A stretch of DNA of 64,000 nucleotides, from NCBI GenBank assembly GCA_019638115.1, contig JAHBUK010000003.1, positions 248,001 to 312,000 of the forward strand, read 5' to 3'. The notes beneath the pieces were generated by a model. The model was not told the DNA's origin. It searched no databases and worked only from the letters and a program-made list of their open reading frames with translations. Positions 8,614 to 16,504 of this stretch are shown one piece after another. Source of the DNA: Flavobacteriales bacterium. Lineage in GTDB: Bacteria; Bacteroidota; Bacteroidia; Flavobacteriales_F; PHOS-HE28. How positions within the stretch are numbered: position 1 is the first letter of the stretch; each line of letters starts with the position of its first letter. Position numbers and translations under genes: made by a program.

Positions 8614-8660
8614 ATGGACGGCAATGGACACGGTTGGAGGCCGTGTCCATTGCCGTCCAT
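8614..8660. repeat. perfect 20-bp inverted repeat in divergent intergenic region
   Basis: ATGGACGGCAATGGACACGG and its exact reverse complement are separated by 7 bases (TTGGAGG). Each arm contains two ATGGAC hexamers spaced 11 bases apart. It lies 86 bases before glyS and 165 bases before the kinase gene. No U-tract follows in either direction. It may be an operator, a leader-RNA hairpin or a small repeat element. The rest of 8528-8825 shows nothing recognisable except the promoter element at 8810. Confidence 0.85.
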
Positions 8661-8809
8661 GGAAGTCCGTTGGTACTGGAATACGAGTTTCCTCCCCCAT
8701 ACCAGGAGAGATGGTCATTGAAGTTGAAGAGCACGGGTCCTATTGTGTATCAGCTCCGCCACACCAGCCGCTGGCGCAGCAAACGGTTCGGTCCGTAAAG
8801 GCCGCTGCC

Positions 8810-8817
8810 TACCTTCG
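8810..8817 (+). promoter_or_regulatory. -7 promoter-like element (TACCTTCG) of the kinase gene
   Basis: Matches the TTCG variant of the Bacteroidota -7 element and lies only 8 bases before the ATG at 8826. TTCG at 8787-8790, 19 bases upstream, could serve as the -33 element. Confidence 0.4.
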
Positions 8818-8825
8818 CTTTCGGA

Positions 8826-9584
8826 ATGGAAGCGCCCCTCTGGCTATTGATCATGCTGGTGCTGCTGAGCGCAGCGAGCACGGCGCTGTGCATCCTGCTG
8901 TACATGCGGATGCGCCGACGGGACGCTGAGCACCGGGCCGCCGAGGAGAAGGCGCGGGAACTGCTGGCGCGGGTGGACAACCTGCAGTTGCAGAACCTGG
9001 AGTCGAAGCTGAACCCCCACCTGTTCAAGAACATCCTCAACTCCATCCAGTCACACGCCTACCAGACCTACTTCGCGCTGGATAAGCTGGCTAACGTACT
9101 GGACTACATCCTCTATGAGAGCCGAAGTCGTTTCGTGTCGCCCAAGGAGGAGATCGCCTTCGCGCTGGACCTGATCGAGATCAACCGCATCAAGCTTAGC
9201 CCGCTGTTCCAATTGACCGTGCGCACGAAGATCAATGAGGAGGAAGCGCTCTACGACCAGCGGCTGATCGCCCCGCTGATCTCGGTGGACCTCATCGAGA
9301 ACGCCTTCAAACATGCGGACCTGCAGAGCGAGGGAGCCTTCATCTCGGTGGTCTTCGAGTTCCGCGAGCACCGCTTCAGCATCACCGTGTCCAACAAAAT
9401 CTCGCCCAAGACCCGCCTGCCCAGGCAGAAGGGTGGGTTGGGACAGCACACGTTGGAGGAACGCCTGCGCATCATCTACAAGGAGCATTTCAAGCTGGAC
9501 CGCTTCGTGGAAGGGGATGTCCACATCGCACACCTGAACATCGACCTCTTTGGACACAAGGCTGCGCTGCGTGCTGCTCGATGA
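8826..9584 (+). CDS. LytS-family sensor histidine kinase
   Basis: A 252-residue kinase. Residues 5-26 form a single membrane segment, followed by a short coiled coil. The His_kinase box (LESKLNPHLFKNILNSIQ, about 57-75) contains the expected phospho-acceptor His. The ATPase domain has the N-box LIENAFKHAD and the glycine-rich region GGLGQHTLEER. There is almost no periplasmic sensor part, so the signal is probably sensed in the membrane or through a partner. It overlaps the LytTR regulator gene by 35 bases, so the two form a two-component pair. The substrate box NPHLFKN differs slightly from the usual NPHFLFN. Confidence 0.88.
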   Translation: MEAPLWLLIMLVLLSAASTALCILLYMRMRRRDAEHRAAEEKARELLARVDNLQLQNLESKLNPHLFKNILNSIQSHAYQTYFALDKLANVLDYILYESRSRFVSPKEEIAFALDLIEINRIKLSPLFQLTVRTKINEEEALYDQRLIAPLISVDLIENAFKHADLQSEGAFISVVFEFREHRFSITVSNKISPKTRLPRQKGGLGQHTLEERLRIIYKEHFKLDRFVEGDVHIAHLNIDLFGHKAALRAAR

Positions 9585-10272
9585 CGAGCTGCCCGGATTG
9601 ACCTACTTGAAGATGCTGTGCGAGCGCCTGCCGGGCGTGGAGGTGGTGAAGGCCTTCAACAGCCCGGAGACCCTGCTGCGCGAACTGCCCACACTGGATT
9701 TCGACCTGTGCATCCTGGACATCGACATGCCGGGCATGAACGGGCTACAGGTGGCCGAACTGCTGGGCGGTCGCCCGGTGATCTTCACCACCGCTTACCA
9801 TGAGTATGCCGCCGAAGCCTTCGATCTGGACGCCATTGACTATGTGCGCAAACCGGTGCGCCTGGAGCGCCTGGAACAAGCGCTGCGCAAGGTGGCCGCG
9901 CGTGTGCCCGTGGGTAGATCGGCAGCCGGGCCGGTGAGCGTGAACACCGATCGTGGCAAGGCGCTCCTGCACCCGGGCGACATCCTGTTGGCGCGCACCG
10001 CCGAGAACGACAGCCGCGACAAGGAAGCCTGGCTGCGCGATGGGACCAAGGTCCTCCTGAAGAACATGACCTTCGACCGACTGATGGACTTGTTCGAGCA
10101 GGGCGGGCTTTTGCGCGTGAGCAAGCGGGAGGCGATCGCCCTGTCCGTGCTGCGCTTCTTCGATCACGATACGATCACCACCACGTTGCTGGATGGCGAC
10201 GGCAGGCCGGTGGTCGTTTCCCTGGGCGAGAGCTACCGCGCCGAATTGTTGCGGAGGATCGGGAAGCGATAA
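9550..10272 (+). CDS. LytTR-family response regulator
   Basis: A 240-residue regulator. The receiver domain (about 1-120) has the acidic pair in CVLLDDE, the phospho-acceptor Asp in CILDIDMPGMNG, and the conserved Thr-Thr-Ala and Lys-Pro signatures (FTTAYHEYA, YVRKPVRLERL). The C-terminal half (about 140-240) fits a LytTR DNA-binding domain (KNMTFDRLMDLF, LLRVSKREAIA). The frame is read from a TTG at 9550; a GTG at 9571 is an alternative start. It overlaps the kinase gene, its obvious partner. Target genes are unknown. Confidence 0.88.
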   Translation: MDTRLRCVLLDDELPGLTYLKMLCERLPGVEVVKAFNSPETLLRELPTLDFDLCILDIDMPGMNGLQVAELLGGRPVIFTTAYHEYAAEAFDLDAIDYVRKPVRLERLEQALRKVAARVPVGRSAAGPVSVNTDRGKALLHPGDILLARTAENDSRDKEAWLRDGTKVLLKNMTFDRLMDLFEQGGLLRVSKREAIALSVLRFFDHDTITTTLLDGDGRPVVVSLGESYRAELLRRIGKR

Positions 10273-10388
10273 CGCTGCGATACCCCTCGGGGTGGTTTCG
10301 TGGCGATCCACGTCCGTTTCATTACAGAACCGCATGCGTTGATCACGCAGGCGTGCGGCAGGGCTTTGGCGCGCCAAAGATTTGTGGC

Positions 10389-10949
10389 ATGAGCGGCAGG
10401 GGAACAGCAACGCGTGGATGGTGGACGCACCCGTGGCACCGCGCACACGGCCTGTCACCGGTCATCTTTCGCCATGGCCTGTTCCTTCTGCTGCTCGCCA
10501 ATTCCGGCAGCGCCGATGCACAAAGCGGCATGGGCATCGGCCTGTACCCCACCGGCACGGAGACCGGCTTCGGCCTGCGTACCGGCAAGGACAGCCGTTG
10601 GGCCGGAGACCTGCGGGTAACGCGCTTCGGTATGCAAGGCACAGCTGAGGCGCGCACCGGATCCTGCGTGAACGAGGCCAGCATACTGTACCGGCCGCTC
10701 CACTTGGAACGCATCCGCTTGCATACCGGGCTCGGCTTCCGTGTGGACTGGCAGTTCGGCACCGGGCAGGAGCACCGCTATGGCGCGGTGATGCCCATCG
10801 GCGTGGAGGCCTTCCCCTTTCCCATCCACCTTGCGGGGCTCTTCTTCGAGGCCGCGCCCTATTGTACCATCGACCGTTCCGGCGTTCCCTCCTATGGCGT
10901 GCGTACCGTGGCCGGTTTTGTATGCTACATACCCACACGAGAGCGATGA
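10389..10949 (+). CDS. hypothetical exported protein
   Basis: From the ATG at 10389 this gives 186 residues. A hydrophobic stretch (HGLFLLLLANSGSADAQ) suggests a signal peptide, followed by alternating beta-rich segments (GIGLYPTGTETGFGLRTG, LHTGLGFRVDWQFG) like small outer-membrane barrels. The frame opens further to a GTG at 10353; the ATG is preferred because AAGATTTG, one base from the -7 consensus, lies 4 bases before it. The gene ends in an ATGA overlap with the antiporter gene, which supports it being real. Function unknown; an outer-membrane protein is inferred only from its pattern. Confidence 0.6.
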   Translation: MSGRGTATRGWWTHPWHRAHGLSPVIFRHGLFLLLLANSGSADAQSGMGIGLYPTGTETGFGLRTGKDSRWAGDLRVTRFGMQGTAEARTGSCVNEASILYRPLHLERIRLHTGLGFRVDWQFGTGQEHRYGAVMPIGVEAFPFPIHLAGLFFEAAPYCTIDRSGVPSYGVRTVAGFVCYIPTRER

Positions 10950-13225
10950 AGAACCTGCGCGACCTGCTGTTCTACGTGGCCGTCATCGGCGGCTTCAGTG
11001 CCTTGATGTACGCCATCATCCACAAGGGTGCAGTGCTGGAGGAGGGGCGTGACATTGCGCCACTGGTTGACAATGGTGGTGCATGGCAGGATTTCATTTC
11101 GTCGATGGCCCATAACCTGGCCCATCCGCTCTTCATCCTGCTGGCGCAGATCGTCACCATCATCCTGGCGGCGCGTGTGTTCGGCTGGATCTGCAAGAAG
11201 ATCGGCCAGCCCACGGTGATCGGTGAGATCATCGCAGGCATTGTGCTTGGCCCCTCCCTGGTGGGTTTGTATTTCCCGGAATTCTCCAATGCGCTCTTCC
11301 CGGCGGCATCACTTGGCAACCTGCAGTTCCTGAGCCAGATCGGCTTGATCCTCTTCATGTTCGTGGTGGGCATGGAGCTGGACCTGAAGGTGCTGCGCAA
11401 CAAAGCGCATGATGCGGTGGTGATCAGCCATGCCAGCATCGTGATCCCCTTCGCCTTGGGCGTGGGGCTGGCCTGGTATGTCTATGGCAGTTTCGCGCCG
11501 CAAGGGGTGCGCTTCTCCTCCTTCGCGCTGTTCCTGGGGATCGCCATGAGCATCACCGCGTTCCCCGTGCTGGCGCGCATCGTGCAGGAACGCGGCCTGC
11601 ACCGCACACGTCTTGGTACAGTGGTGATCACCTGCGCTGCGGCCGACGACATCACGGCCTGGTGCCTGCTGGCCGCCGTCATCGCCATCGTGAAAGCGGG
11701 CACCTTCGTAAGCGCGCTTTATACCATCGCCTTGGCGGCGGTCTATGTGGTGCTCATGCTCAAGGTGGTGCGCCCCTTCCTGCGCCGCGTGGGCGAGCTG
11801 CATGTGCGGCGTGAGAACCTCAGCAAGCCCATCGTAGCCATCTTCTTCCTCACGCTGTTGCTCTCGGCCATGGCCACCGAGGTCATTGGCATCCACGCGT
11901 TGTTCGGGGCTTTCATGGCCGGCGCCATCATGCCGGAGAACGTGCGTTTCCGCAACCTCTTCATCGAAAAGGTGGAGGATGTGGCTCTGGTGCTGTTGCT
12001 GCCCCTCTTCTTCGTGTTCACCGGGCTGCGTACGCAGATCGGCCTGCTCAACGACCCCTACTTGTGGAAGGTGACTGCTGCCATCATCGGGGTGGCCATC
12101 GTGGGCAAATTCGTGGGCAGTGCGCTGGCCGCACGCTTCGTGGGCCAGAGTTGGCGCGAAAGCCTCACCATCGGAGCGTTGATGAACACCCGCGGGCTCA
12201 TGGAACTCGTGGTGCTGAACATCGGTTACGACCTGGGCGTGCTCACGCCGGAGATCTTCGCGATGATGGTGATCATGGCCCTGGTGACCACCTTCATGAC
12301 CGGTCCGGCGCTGAGCCTTATCGACCGGTTGTTCGGCCGGGCAAGCGAAGCGGTACCGGCGGAGATCCAGCAGCGTGCGCGTTACCGGGTGCTCCTTGCT
12401 TTCGGCGATCCGGACCGGGGCCGCGCCCTGCTGCGGGTGGCCCATGCACTGGTGGCCAGGCAGGAGGACAGCGCCGAGGTGGTGACCATGCACCTGAGCC
12501 CATCCAACGAATTGCACCACTACAACCTGGAGGAATACGAGCGGGAGAGTTTCGGCCCCATGCTGCAGGAGGCCAACCACCTGGGGCAGCGCATCACCAC
12601 GCTGTTCAAGGCCACTTCGGACATCGAGCAGGACATCACAGAGGTGGCCAACCGGGGCGAGTTCGACCTGCTCCTGGTGGGCGTTGGGCGCTCCATCTAT
12701 GAAGGCAGCTTGCTGGGCAAGGTGCTGGGCTTCACCACGCGCATCATCAACCCCGGCACACTGCTCAACACGGTCACGGGCCGCGAGAACCCCTTCGAGG
12801 AGTCGCCCTTCGATGAGCGCACACGCAATGTTTTGGCGCGGGCGCAGGTGCCTGTGGGGGTGCTTCTGGACAAGGGCTTGGAGCAGGTGGAGCGGGTCTT
12901 CATCCCTCTTTTCAGCGCGGCCGATGAGTTCCTGCTGGAGCATGCGCAGAAGCTGATCCGCAACGGGCGCGCCCAGATTACCGTGCTCGATGCCACAGGC
13001 CACGTGAAGGGCAGCACCAAGCTGAAGGAATGGGTGCGCAGCATCGCGCAGACAGCGCCCAACCACATCATCCTGGTGCAGGAACGCATGGTGGACAAGG
13101 AACTATTGGCCGCCGAGGACCTCATGCTCATCAGCGCAGAGAGCTGGAAGGGCTTGGTGGACAGCAAGAGCGTATGGCTGGCCGAGACACCGTCGGTGCT
13201 GGTGGTGACCAAGGGTGCCAGCTGA
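10946..13225 (+). CDS. CPA2-family cation/proton antiporter with C-terminal Usp-like region
   Basis: A 759-residue protein. About residues 1-440 form a Na+/H+ or K+/H+ antiporter of the CPA2/KefB type with some 12-13 membrane segments. These include GQPTVIGEIIAGIVLGPSL and the ion-binding region with paired acids (CAAADDITAW). The cytosolic C-terminal part (about 455-759) resembles tandem universal-stress-protein-like domains. It may gate the channel through nucleotide or stress signals, though this is inference. The ATG at 10946 overlaps the preceding gene as ATGA. A second antiporter of the same architecture lies at 14315-16480. Confidence 0.9.
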   Translation: MKNLRDLLFYVAVIGGFSALMYAIIHKGAVLEEGRDIAPLVDNGGAWQDFISSMAHNLAHPLFILLAQIVTIILAARVFGWICKKIGQPTVIGEIIAGIVLGPSLVGLYFPEFSNALFPAASLGNLQFLSQIGLILFMFVVGMELDLKVLRNKAHDAVVISHASIVIPFALGVGLAWYVYGSFAPQGVRFSSFALFLGIAMSITAFPVLARIVQERGLHRTRLGTVVITCAAADDITAWCLLAAVIAIVKAGTFVSALYTIALAAVYVVLMLKVVRPFLRRVGELHVRRENLSKPIVAIFFLTLLLSAMATEVIGIHALFGAFMAGAIMPENVRFRNLFIEKVEDVALVLLLPLFFVFTGLRTQIGLLNDPYLWKVTAAIIGVAIVGKFVGSALAARFVGQSWRESLTIGALMNTRGLMELVVLNIGYDLGVLTPEIFAMMVIMALVTTFMTGPALSLIDRLFGRASEAVPAEIQQRARYRVLLAFGDPDRGRALLRVAHALVARQEDSAEVVTMHLSPSNELHHYNLEEYERESFGPMLQEANHLGQRITTLFKATSDIEQDITEVANRGEFDLLLVGVGRSIYEGSLLGKVLGFTTRIINPGTLLNTVTGRENPFEESPFDERTRNVLARAQVPVGVLLDKGLEQVERVFIPLFSAADEFLLEHAQKLIRNGRAQITVLDATGHVKGSTKLKEWVRSIAQTAPNHIILVQERMVDKELLAAEDLMLISAESWKGLVDSKSVWLAETPSVLVVTKGAS

Positions 13226-13234
13226 TCCGCCGGT

Positions 13235-13242
13235 TATCTTTG
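13235..13242 (+). promoter_or_regulatory. -7 promoter element (TATCTTTG)
   Basis: An exact TAnnTTTG match just 4 bases before the GTG start at 13247. If used, the transcript would start at or inside the first codons, implying a leaderless mRNA or a later start. No -33 element is clear. Confidence 0.45.
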
Positions 13243-13246
13243 AGGG

Positions 13247-13648
13247 GTGAGCGCCAAGCCCCTCCCCACGTTCGATCGCCGCATCTTCTGGGATGTGGAT
13301 TTCGACCGGCTGGACCATGAGACGGATGCAGCGTTCATCATCGAGCGCGTATTCTCTTGGGGTGATATCCCGGATGTTCGTCAGGCGAGGAGGTACTACG
13401 GCGATGAACGGGTGCTCGCCATCCTTTTGGAAGCAGAGAACCTGCCCTTCGATTCGTTGCACTTGATCAGTGCCATCTTTCAAGTGCCGGTCGGCTCGCT
13501 CCGCAGCATGGCCCAGTATGAGGGCAAGGACTTTCGTGAACTGCGCTTCGCGGCCATGGCCGAAAGGAACCGGATCCATGGCTTGCCCGACCCACGCCCC
13601 TGGCTCGAAAGCCAATCGAAGTTCTTCGACGTCGTCAGAGGCTCTTGA
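13247..13648 (+). CDS. small cytosolic protein, DUF6922/antitoxin-like
   Basis: A 133-residue soluble protein starting at GTG. The first 90 residues (FWDVDFDRLDHETDAAFIIERV, GDIPDVRQARRYYG) resemble a small family that often sits beside AbiEii-type nucleotidyltransferase toxins as their partner. No such toxin gene is present here, so this may be an orphan. The C-terminal 40 residues (MAQYEGKDFREL, ESQSKFFDVV) are not recognised. The family call comes from motif memory and is tentative. It is probably expressed alone from the promoter element at 13235. Confidence 0.6.
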   Translation: MSAKPLPTFDRRIFWDVDFDRLDHETDAAFIIERVFSWGDIPDVRQARRYYGDERVLAILLEAENLPFDSLHLISAIFQVPVGSLRSMAQYEGKDFRELRFAAMAERNRIHGLPDPRPWLESQSKFFDVVRGS

Positions 13649-13681
13649 GCATGCCCCATGTCCTCCGCCGGCCACATCTTC

Positions 13682-13721
13682 GATCACTTGTCCGCCGAAG
13701 CTTCAGCGTAGGCGGGTGATC
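13682..13721. repeat. short imperfect hairpin repeat with GCCGAAGCTTCAGCGTAGGC core
   Basis: GATCAC/GTGATC ends enclose CCGCC/GGCGG, with the palindrome GAAGCTTC in the loop. The core resembles a small intergenic repeat seen in many unrelated bacterial genomes (from memory, not searched). Its right arm overlaps the GTG start of the next gene. Confidence 0.5.
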
Positions 13722-13964
13722 GCCCGCGTGAAGGCCAATGCGCAACGCAAGCGCAGACCCTTCGACCGCGACGTGGATGCACGGGGCCCGGCCATCCGCC
13801 CCGAATACCTGCGCCAAGCCAGCGAGGAGGAACTGGCCTACTGGCGGGAGAAAACGTTGAAGGACCAACGCATCCAACAGCGCCGGTCACGCATCGCAGT
13901 GGCCGTGGTGGTACTGATCATTCTTGGAGCGATCCTGCTTTTGCAGTGGAACGCACCCACCTGA
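13716..13964 (+). CDS. small tail-anchored membrane protein, tandem paralogue 1
   Basis: An 82-residue protein from a GTG start. It has a basic N-terminus (KANAQRKRRPFDRD), an acidic segment IRPEYLRQASEEELAYWREK, and one C-terminal membrane segment (about residues 60-78). It aligns along its length with the next gene, whose ATG matches this GTG exactly; that alignment is the reason for this start. The basic-acidic-transmembrane order suggests a cytosolic peptide anchored by its tail. It lies between two antiporter genes. Function unknown. Confidence 0.6.
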   Translation: MIARVKANAQRKRRPFDRDVDARGPAIRPEYLRQASEEELAYWREKTLKDQRIQQRRSRIAVAVVVLIILGAILLLQWNAPT

Positions 13965-14038
13965 AGAGGTCCGCCGTGGAGCTACCGGTGGTTCCCTACT
14001 ATCTTGTTCGCATGCTTGTGGGCCATGCCATTAAGGCG

Positions 14039-14269
14039 ATGATCGATAGTCTGAAGGCCAACGCGCGACGGAAGCGCAGGCCTTTCGACCGTAACGTGGA
14101 ACCTCTTGGGCAACGAATTCGCCCGGAGTGCCTGCGCAAGGCCAGCGAAGAGGAACTGGCCTACTGGCGGGAGCGTGCGCTTGCCGAGCAACGCAGGCAA
14201 CGACGTGTTGTCGTGATCACGCTGTCGGTCTTCGTAGCGGTGGTGGTGTTGCTGTACTTGGCTTCGTAA
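14039..14269 (+). CDS. small tail-anchored membrane protein, tandem paralogue 2
   Basis: A 76-residue paralogue of the preceding gene. It shares KANA-RKRRPFDR, a matching IRPE-LR-ASEEELAYWRE core, and a C-terminal membrane segment (VVVITLSVFVAVVVLLYLA). Upstream ATG codons in frame exist at 14012 and 13946, but the paralogue alignment favours 14039. The two genes are separated by 74 bases. Strong conservation of the ASEEELAYWRE core between copies suggests a real protein-binding segment. Function unknown; proximity to antiporters and the DUF389 gene suggests a membrane-transport role only by context. Confidence 0.65.
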   Translation: MIDSLKANARRKRRPFDRNVEPLGQRIRPECLRKASEEELAYWRERALAEQRRQRRVVVITLSVFVAVVVLLYLAS

Positions 14270-14314
14270 GGGTATGCGGCCGTTCGCCGCGCCGCACCGA
14301 TCTTTGGACCACCC

Positions 14315-16480
14315 ATGCTACTTGCCCTGCCCCAAATCGAGCTGAAGTTCCCGCTGGAGAACCCGGTGCTGATCTTCTCGCTGGTGCTCTTCATCATCCT
14401 CTTCGGGCCACTGGTGCTGAACCGGCTGAAGATCCCGCCCATCATCGGCCTCATCATCGCGGGCATCGTCATCGGCCCCAACGGCTTCAACCTGATGCTG
14501 CGCGACGCCAGCATCGTGCTCTTCGGCACGGTGGGCTTGCTCTACATCATGTTCCTGGCAGGGCTGGAGATCGACATGCAGGAGTTCAAGAAGAACAAGT
14601 ACCGAAGCATCATTTTCGGCTTGTTCACCTTCCTGATCCCCATGGGCATTGGCACGGCGGTGAGCTACTACTTCCTGGGCTACGCGCTCAACTCCTCCAT
14701 TCTGCTGGCCAGCATGTTCGCATCGCACACGCTGATCGCCTACCCCATCGCCAGCCGTTTCGGGGTGATCAAGAACCGCGCGGTGAACATCACCGTGGGT
14801 GGCACCATCATCACCGACACTCTGGCCCTGTTGGTACTGGCGGTGATCGTGGGCATGGTGCAGGGCGATGTGGGTCAGGCCTTCTGGACGCGCCTCGGTG
14901 TGTCGCTGGCCATCTTCACCTTCATCGTCATGTGGGTCTTCCCTTGGCTGGCGCGCTGGTTCTTCAAGAAGGAAGGCGACAGCATTTCGCAGTACATATT
15001 CGTGCTGGCCACCGTGTTCCTGGCGGCGTTCTTGGCGGAGCTGGCGGGCGTGGAGGCCATCATCGGCGCCTTCGCCGCGGGTCTTGCGCTCAACCGCCTG
15101 ATACCCCACACCTCACCACTGATGAACCGCATCGAGTTCGTCGGCAATGCGCTCTTCATCCCCTTCTTCCTCATTGGCGTGGGCATGCTGGTGGACTACC
15201 GCGTGTTCTTCAAAGGCACCGAAACGTTGAAGGTGGCCGCAACCATGACCATTGTGGCCACGGCCTGCAAGTTCATTGCGGCATGGCTCAGCAAACTCAG
15301 CTTCCGCTTCACACGCGATGAGTTCATGATGATGTTCGGCCTTAGCAACGCGCAGGCCGCCGCCACCCTGGCCGCTGTTACCGTGGGCTACAAGATCATT
15401 GTGGGCGTGGATGCGGACGGCAACGAGGTGCGCTTGCTCAGCGAAGCAGTGCTCAACGGCACCATCCTCATGATCCTGGTAACCTGCACCATCAGCTCCT
15501 TTGTGGTGGCGCGTGCGGCAAGTCGCCTGGCCGTGTTGGAGGGTGCGGCGGATGAAGGCCCGCAGGACGATGCCACCGGCCGCATTCTCGTAAGCCTGGC
15601 CGGGGTTGAGAAGGCCGAACCGCTGGTGGAACTGGCCATCCTGATGAAGCAGCCCAAGGTGCGCGAACGGCTCTTCGCACTGCACGTGGTGGACGAGCAG
15701 AACGGTGAGGCCAAACACAGCGAAGGCCGCAAACTCTTGGAGCAAGCCGTGAAACAGGCCGCCGCCACCGACAACGCCATGGAAGCTCTGGTGCGCCACG
15801 ACCTCAATGCTGCCAGCGGACTGGTCTTCAGCATCAAGGAATACCACGTTACCGATGTGGTACTGGGCCTCACACGTGATGGGCTGGACACGCAGCCGCA
15901 ATTCGGGGTGCTTACCGATACACTGCTGCAGCGCACCAACAAGGCCGTGTTCATCTACAGCCCGCTGCAACCGCTGGGTACCATCAAGCGCATCGTGGTG
16001 GCGGTTCCGCCCAGGGCCGAGTTCGAGACCGGCTTCGTGCGCTGGTTCGATCGCATCAAGGCCATTGCCAAGCAGACCGGTGCCGCCATCAGCTTCCACG
16101 CCAGCCTGGCCACCACCGAACGCATCAAGGTGCTGTGCGAGCGGGGTGCCGATCCGCTGAAGGCCACCTTTGAAGCGCTGGATAGCTGGGAGGACCTGCT
16201 GATCATTGGCCGCGATCTGGGTGGTGATGATCTGCTGGTGGTGGTGAGCGCACGGCGCGGCTCCCTGAGCTTTGATGCCAACCTGGAAAAGCTGCACCGG
16301 CAACTGGCCCGCTACTTCACGGACAACGGTTTCCTGGTGGTCTTCCCCGAGCAGTTCGGCGATGAATTCATGGGCAAGGCAGACCTGAACCCCAGCATGA
16401 CGGAGGCCTTCGAGGAAGGCGTGAAGACCCTGGACAGTGCAGGACGCTTCGTGAAGAAGGTTTTCAAGGGCGATCGTTGA
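14315..16480 (+). CDS. CPA2-family cation/proton antiporter, second copy
   Basis: A 721-residue protein. About residues 12-410 are a CPA2 antiporter membrane domain (IPPIIGLIIAGIVIGPNGF, FLAGLEIDMQEFKKNKY, GVEAIIGAFAAGLALN). The soluble tail (about 420-721) contains Usp-like segments and probably controls gating. It diverges strongly from the antiporter at 10946 and carries a TD pair (TIITDTLALL) where that one has DD, so the two may differ in ion or stoichiometry. GATCTTTG, one base off the -7 consensus, ends 8 bases before the ATG. It is followed closely by the DUF389 gene. Confidence 0.9.
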   Translation: MLLALPQIELKFPLENPVLIFSLVLFIILFGPLVLNRLKIPPIIGLIIAGIVIGPNGFNLMLRDASIVLFGTVGLLYIMFLAGLEIDMQEFKKNKYRSIIFGLFTFLIPMGIGTAVSYYFLGYALNSSILLASMFASHTLIAYPIASRFGVIKNRAVNITVGGTIITDTLALLVLAVIVGMVQGDVGQAFWTRLGVSLAIFTFIVMWVFPWLARWFFKKEGDSISQYIFVLATVFLAAFLAELAGVEAIIGAFAAGLALNRLIPHTSPLMNRIEFVGNALFIPFFLIGVGMLVDYRVFFKGTETLKVAATMTIVATACKFIAAWLSKLSFRFTRDEFMMMFGLSNAQAAATLAAVTVGYKIIVGVDADGNEVRLLSEAVLNGTILMILVTCTISSFVVARAASRLAVLEGAADEGPQDDATGRILVSLAGVEKAEPLVELAILMKQPKVRERLFALHVVDEQNGEAKHSEGRKLLEQAVKQAAATDNAMEALVRHDLNAASGLVFSIKEYHVTDVVLGLTRDGLDTQPQFGVLTDTLLQRTNKAVFIYSPLQPLGTIKRIVVAVPPRAEFETGFVRWFDRIKAIAKQTGAAISFHASLATTERIKVLCERGADPLKATFEALDSWEDLLIIGRDLGGDDLLVVVSARRGSLSFDANLEKLHRQLARYFTDNGFLVVFPEQFGDEFMGKADLNPSMTEAFEEGVKTLDSAGRFVKKVFKGDR

Positions 16481-16490
16481 TCCTGACCGG

Positions 16491-16498
16491 TAGTTTTG
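16491..16498 (+). promoter_or_regulatory. -7 promoter element (TAGTTTTG) of the DUF389 gene
   Basis: An exact TAnnTTTG match starting 10 bases after the antiporter stop and ending 6 bases before the ATG at 16505. It suggests that the DUF389 gene has its own, near-leaderless promoter. Confidence 0.45.
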
Positions 16499-16504
16499 CC
16501 CGTG

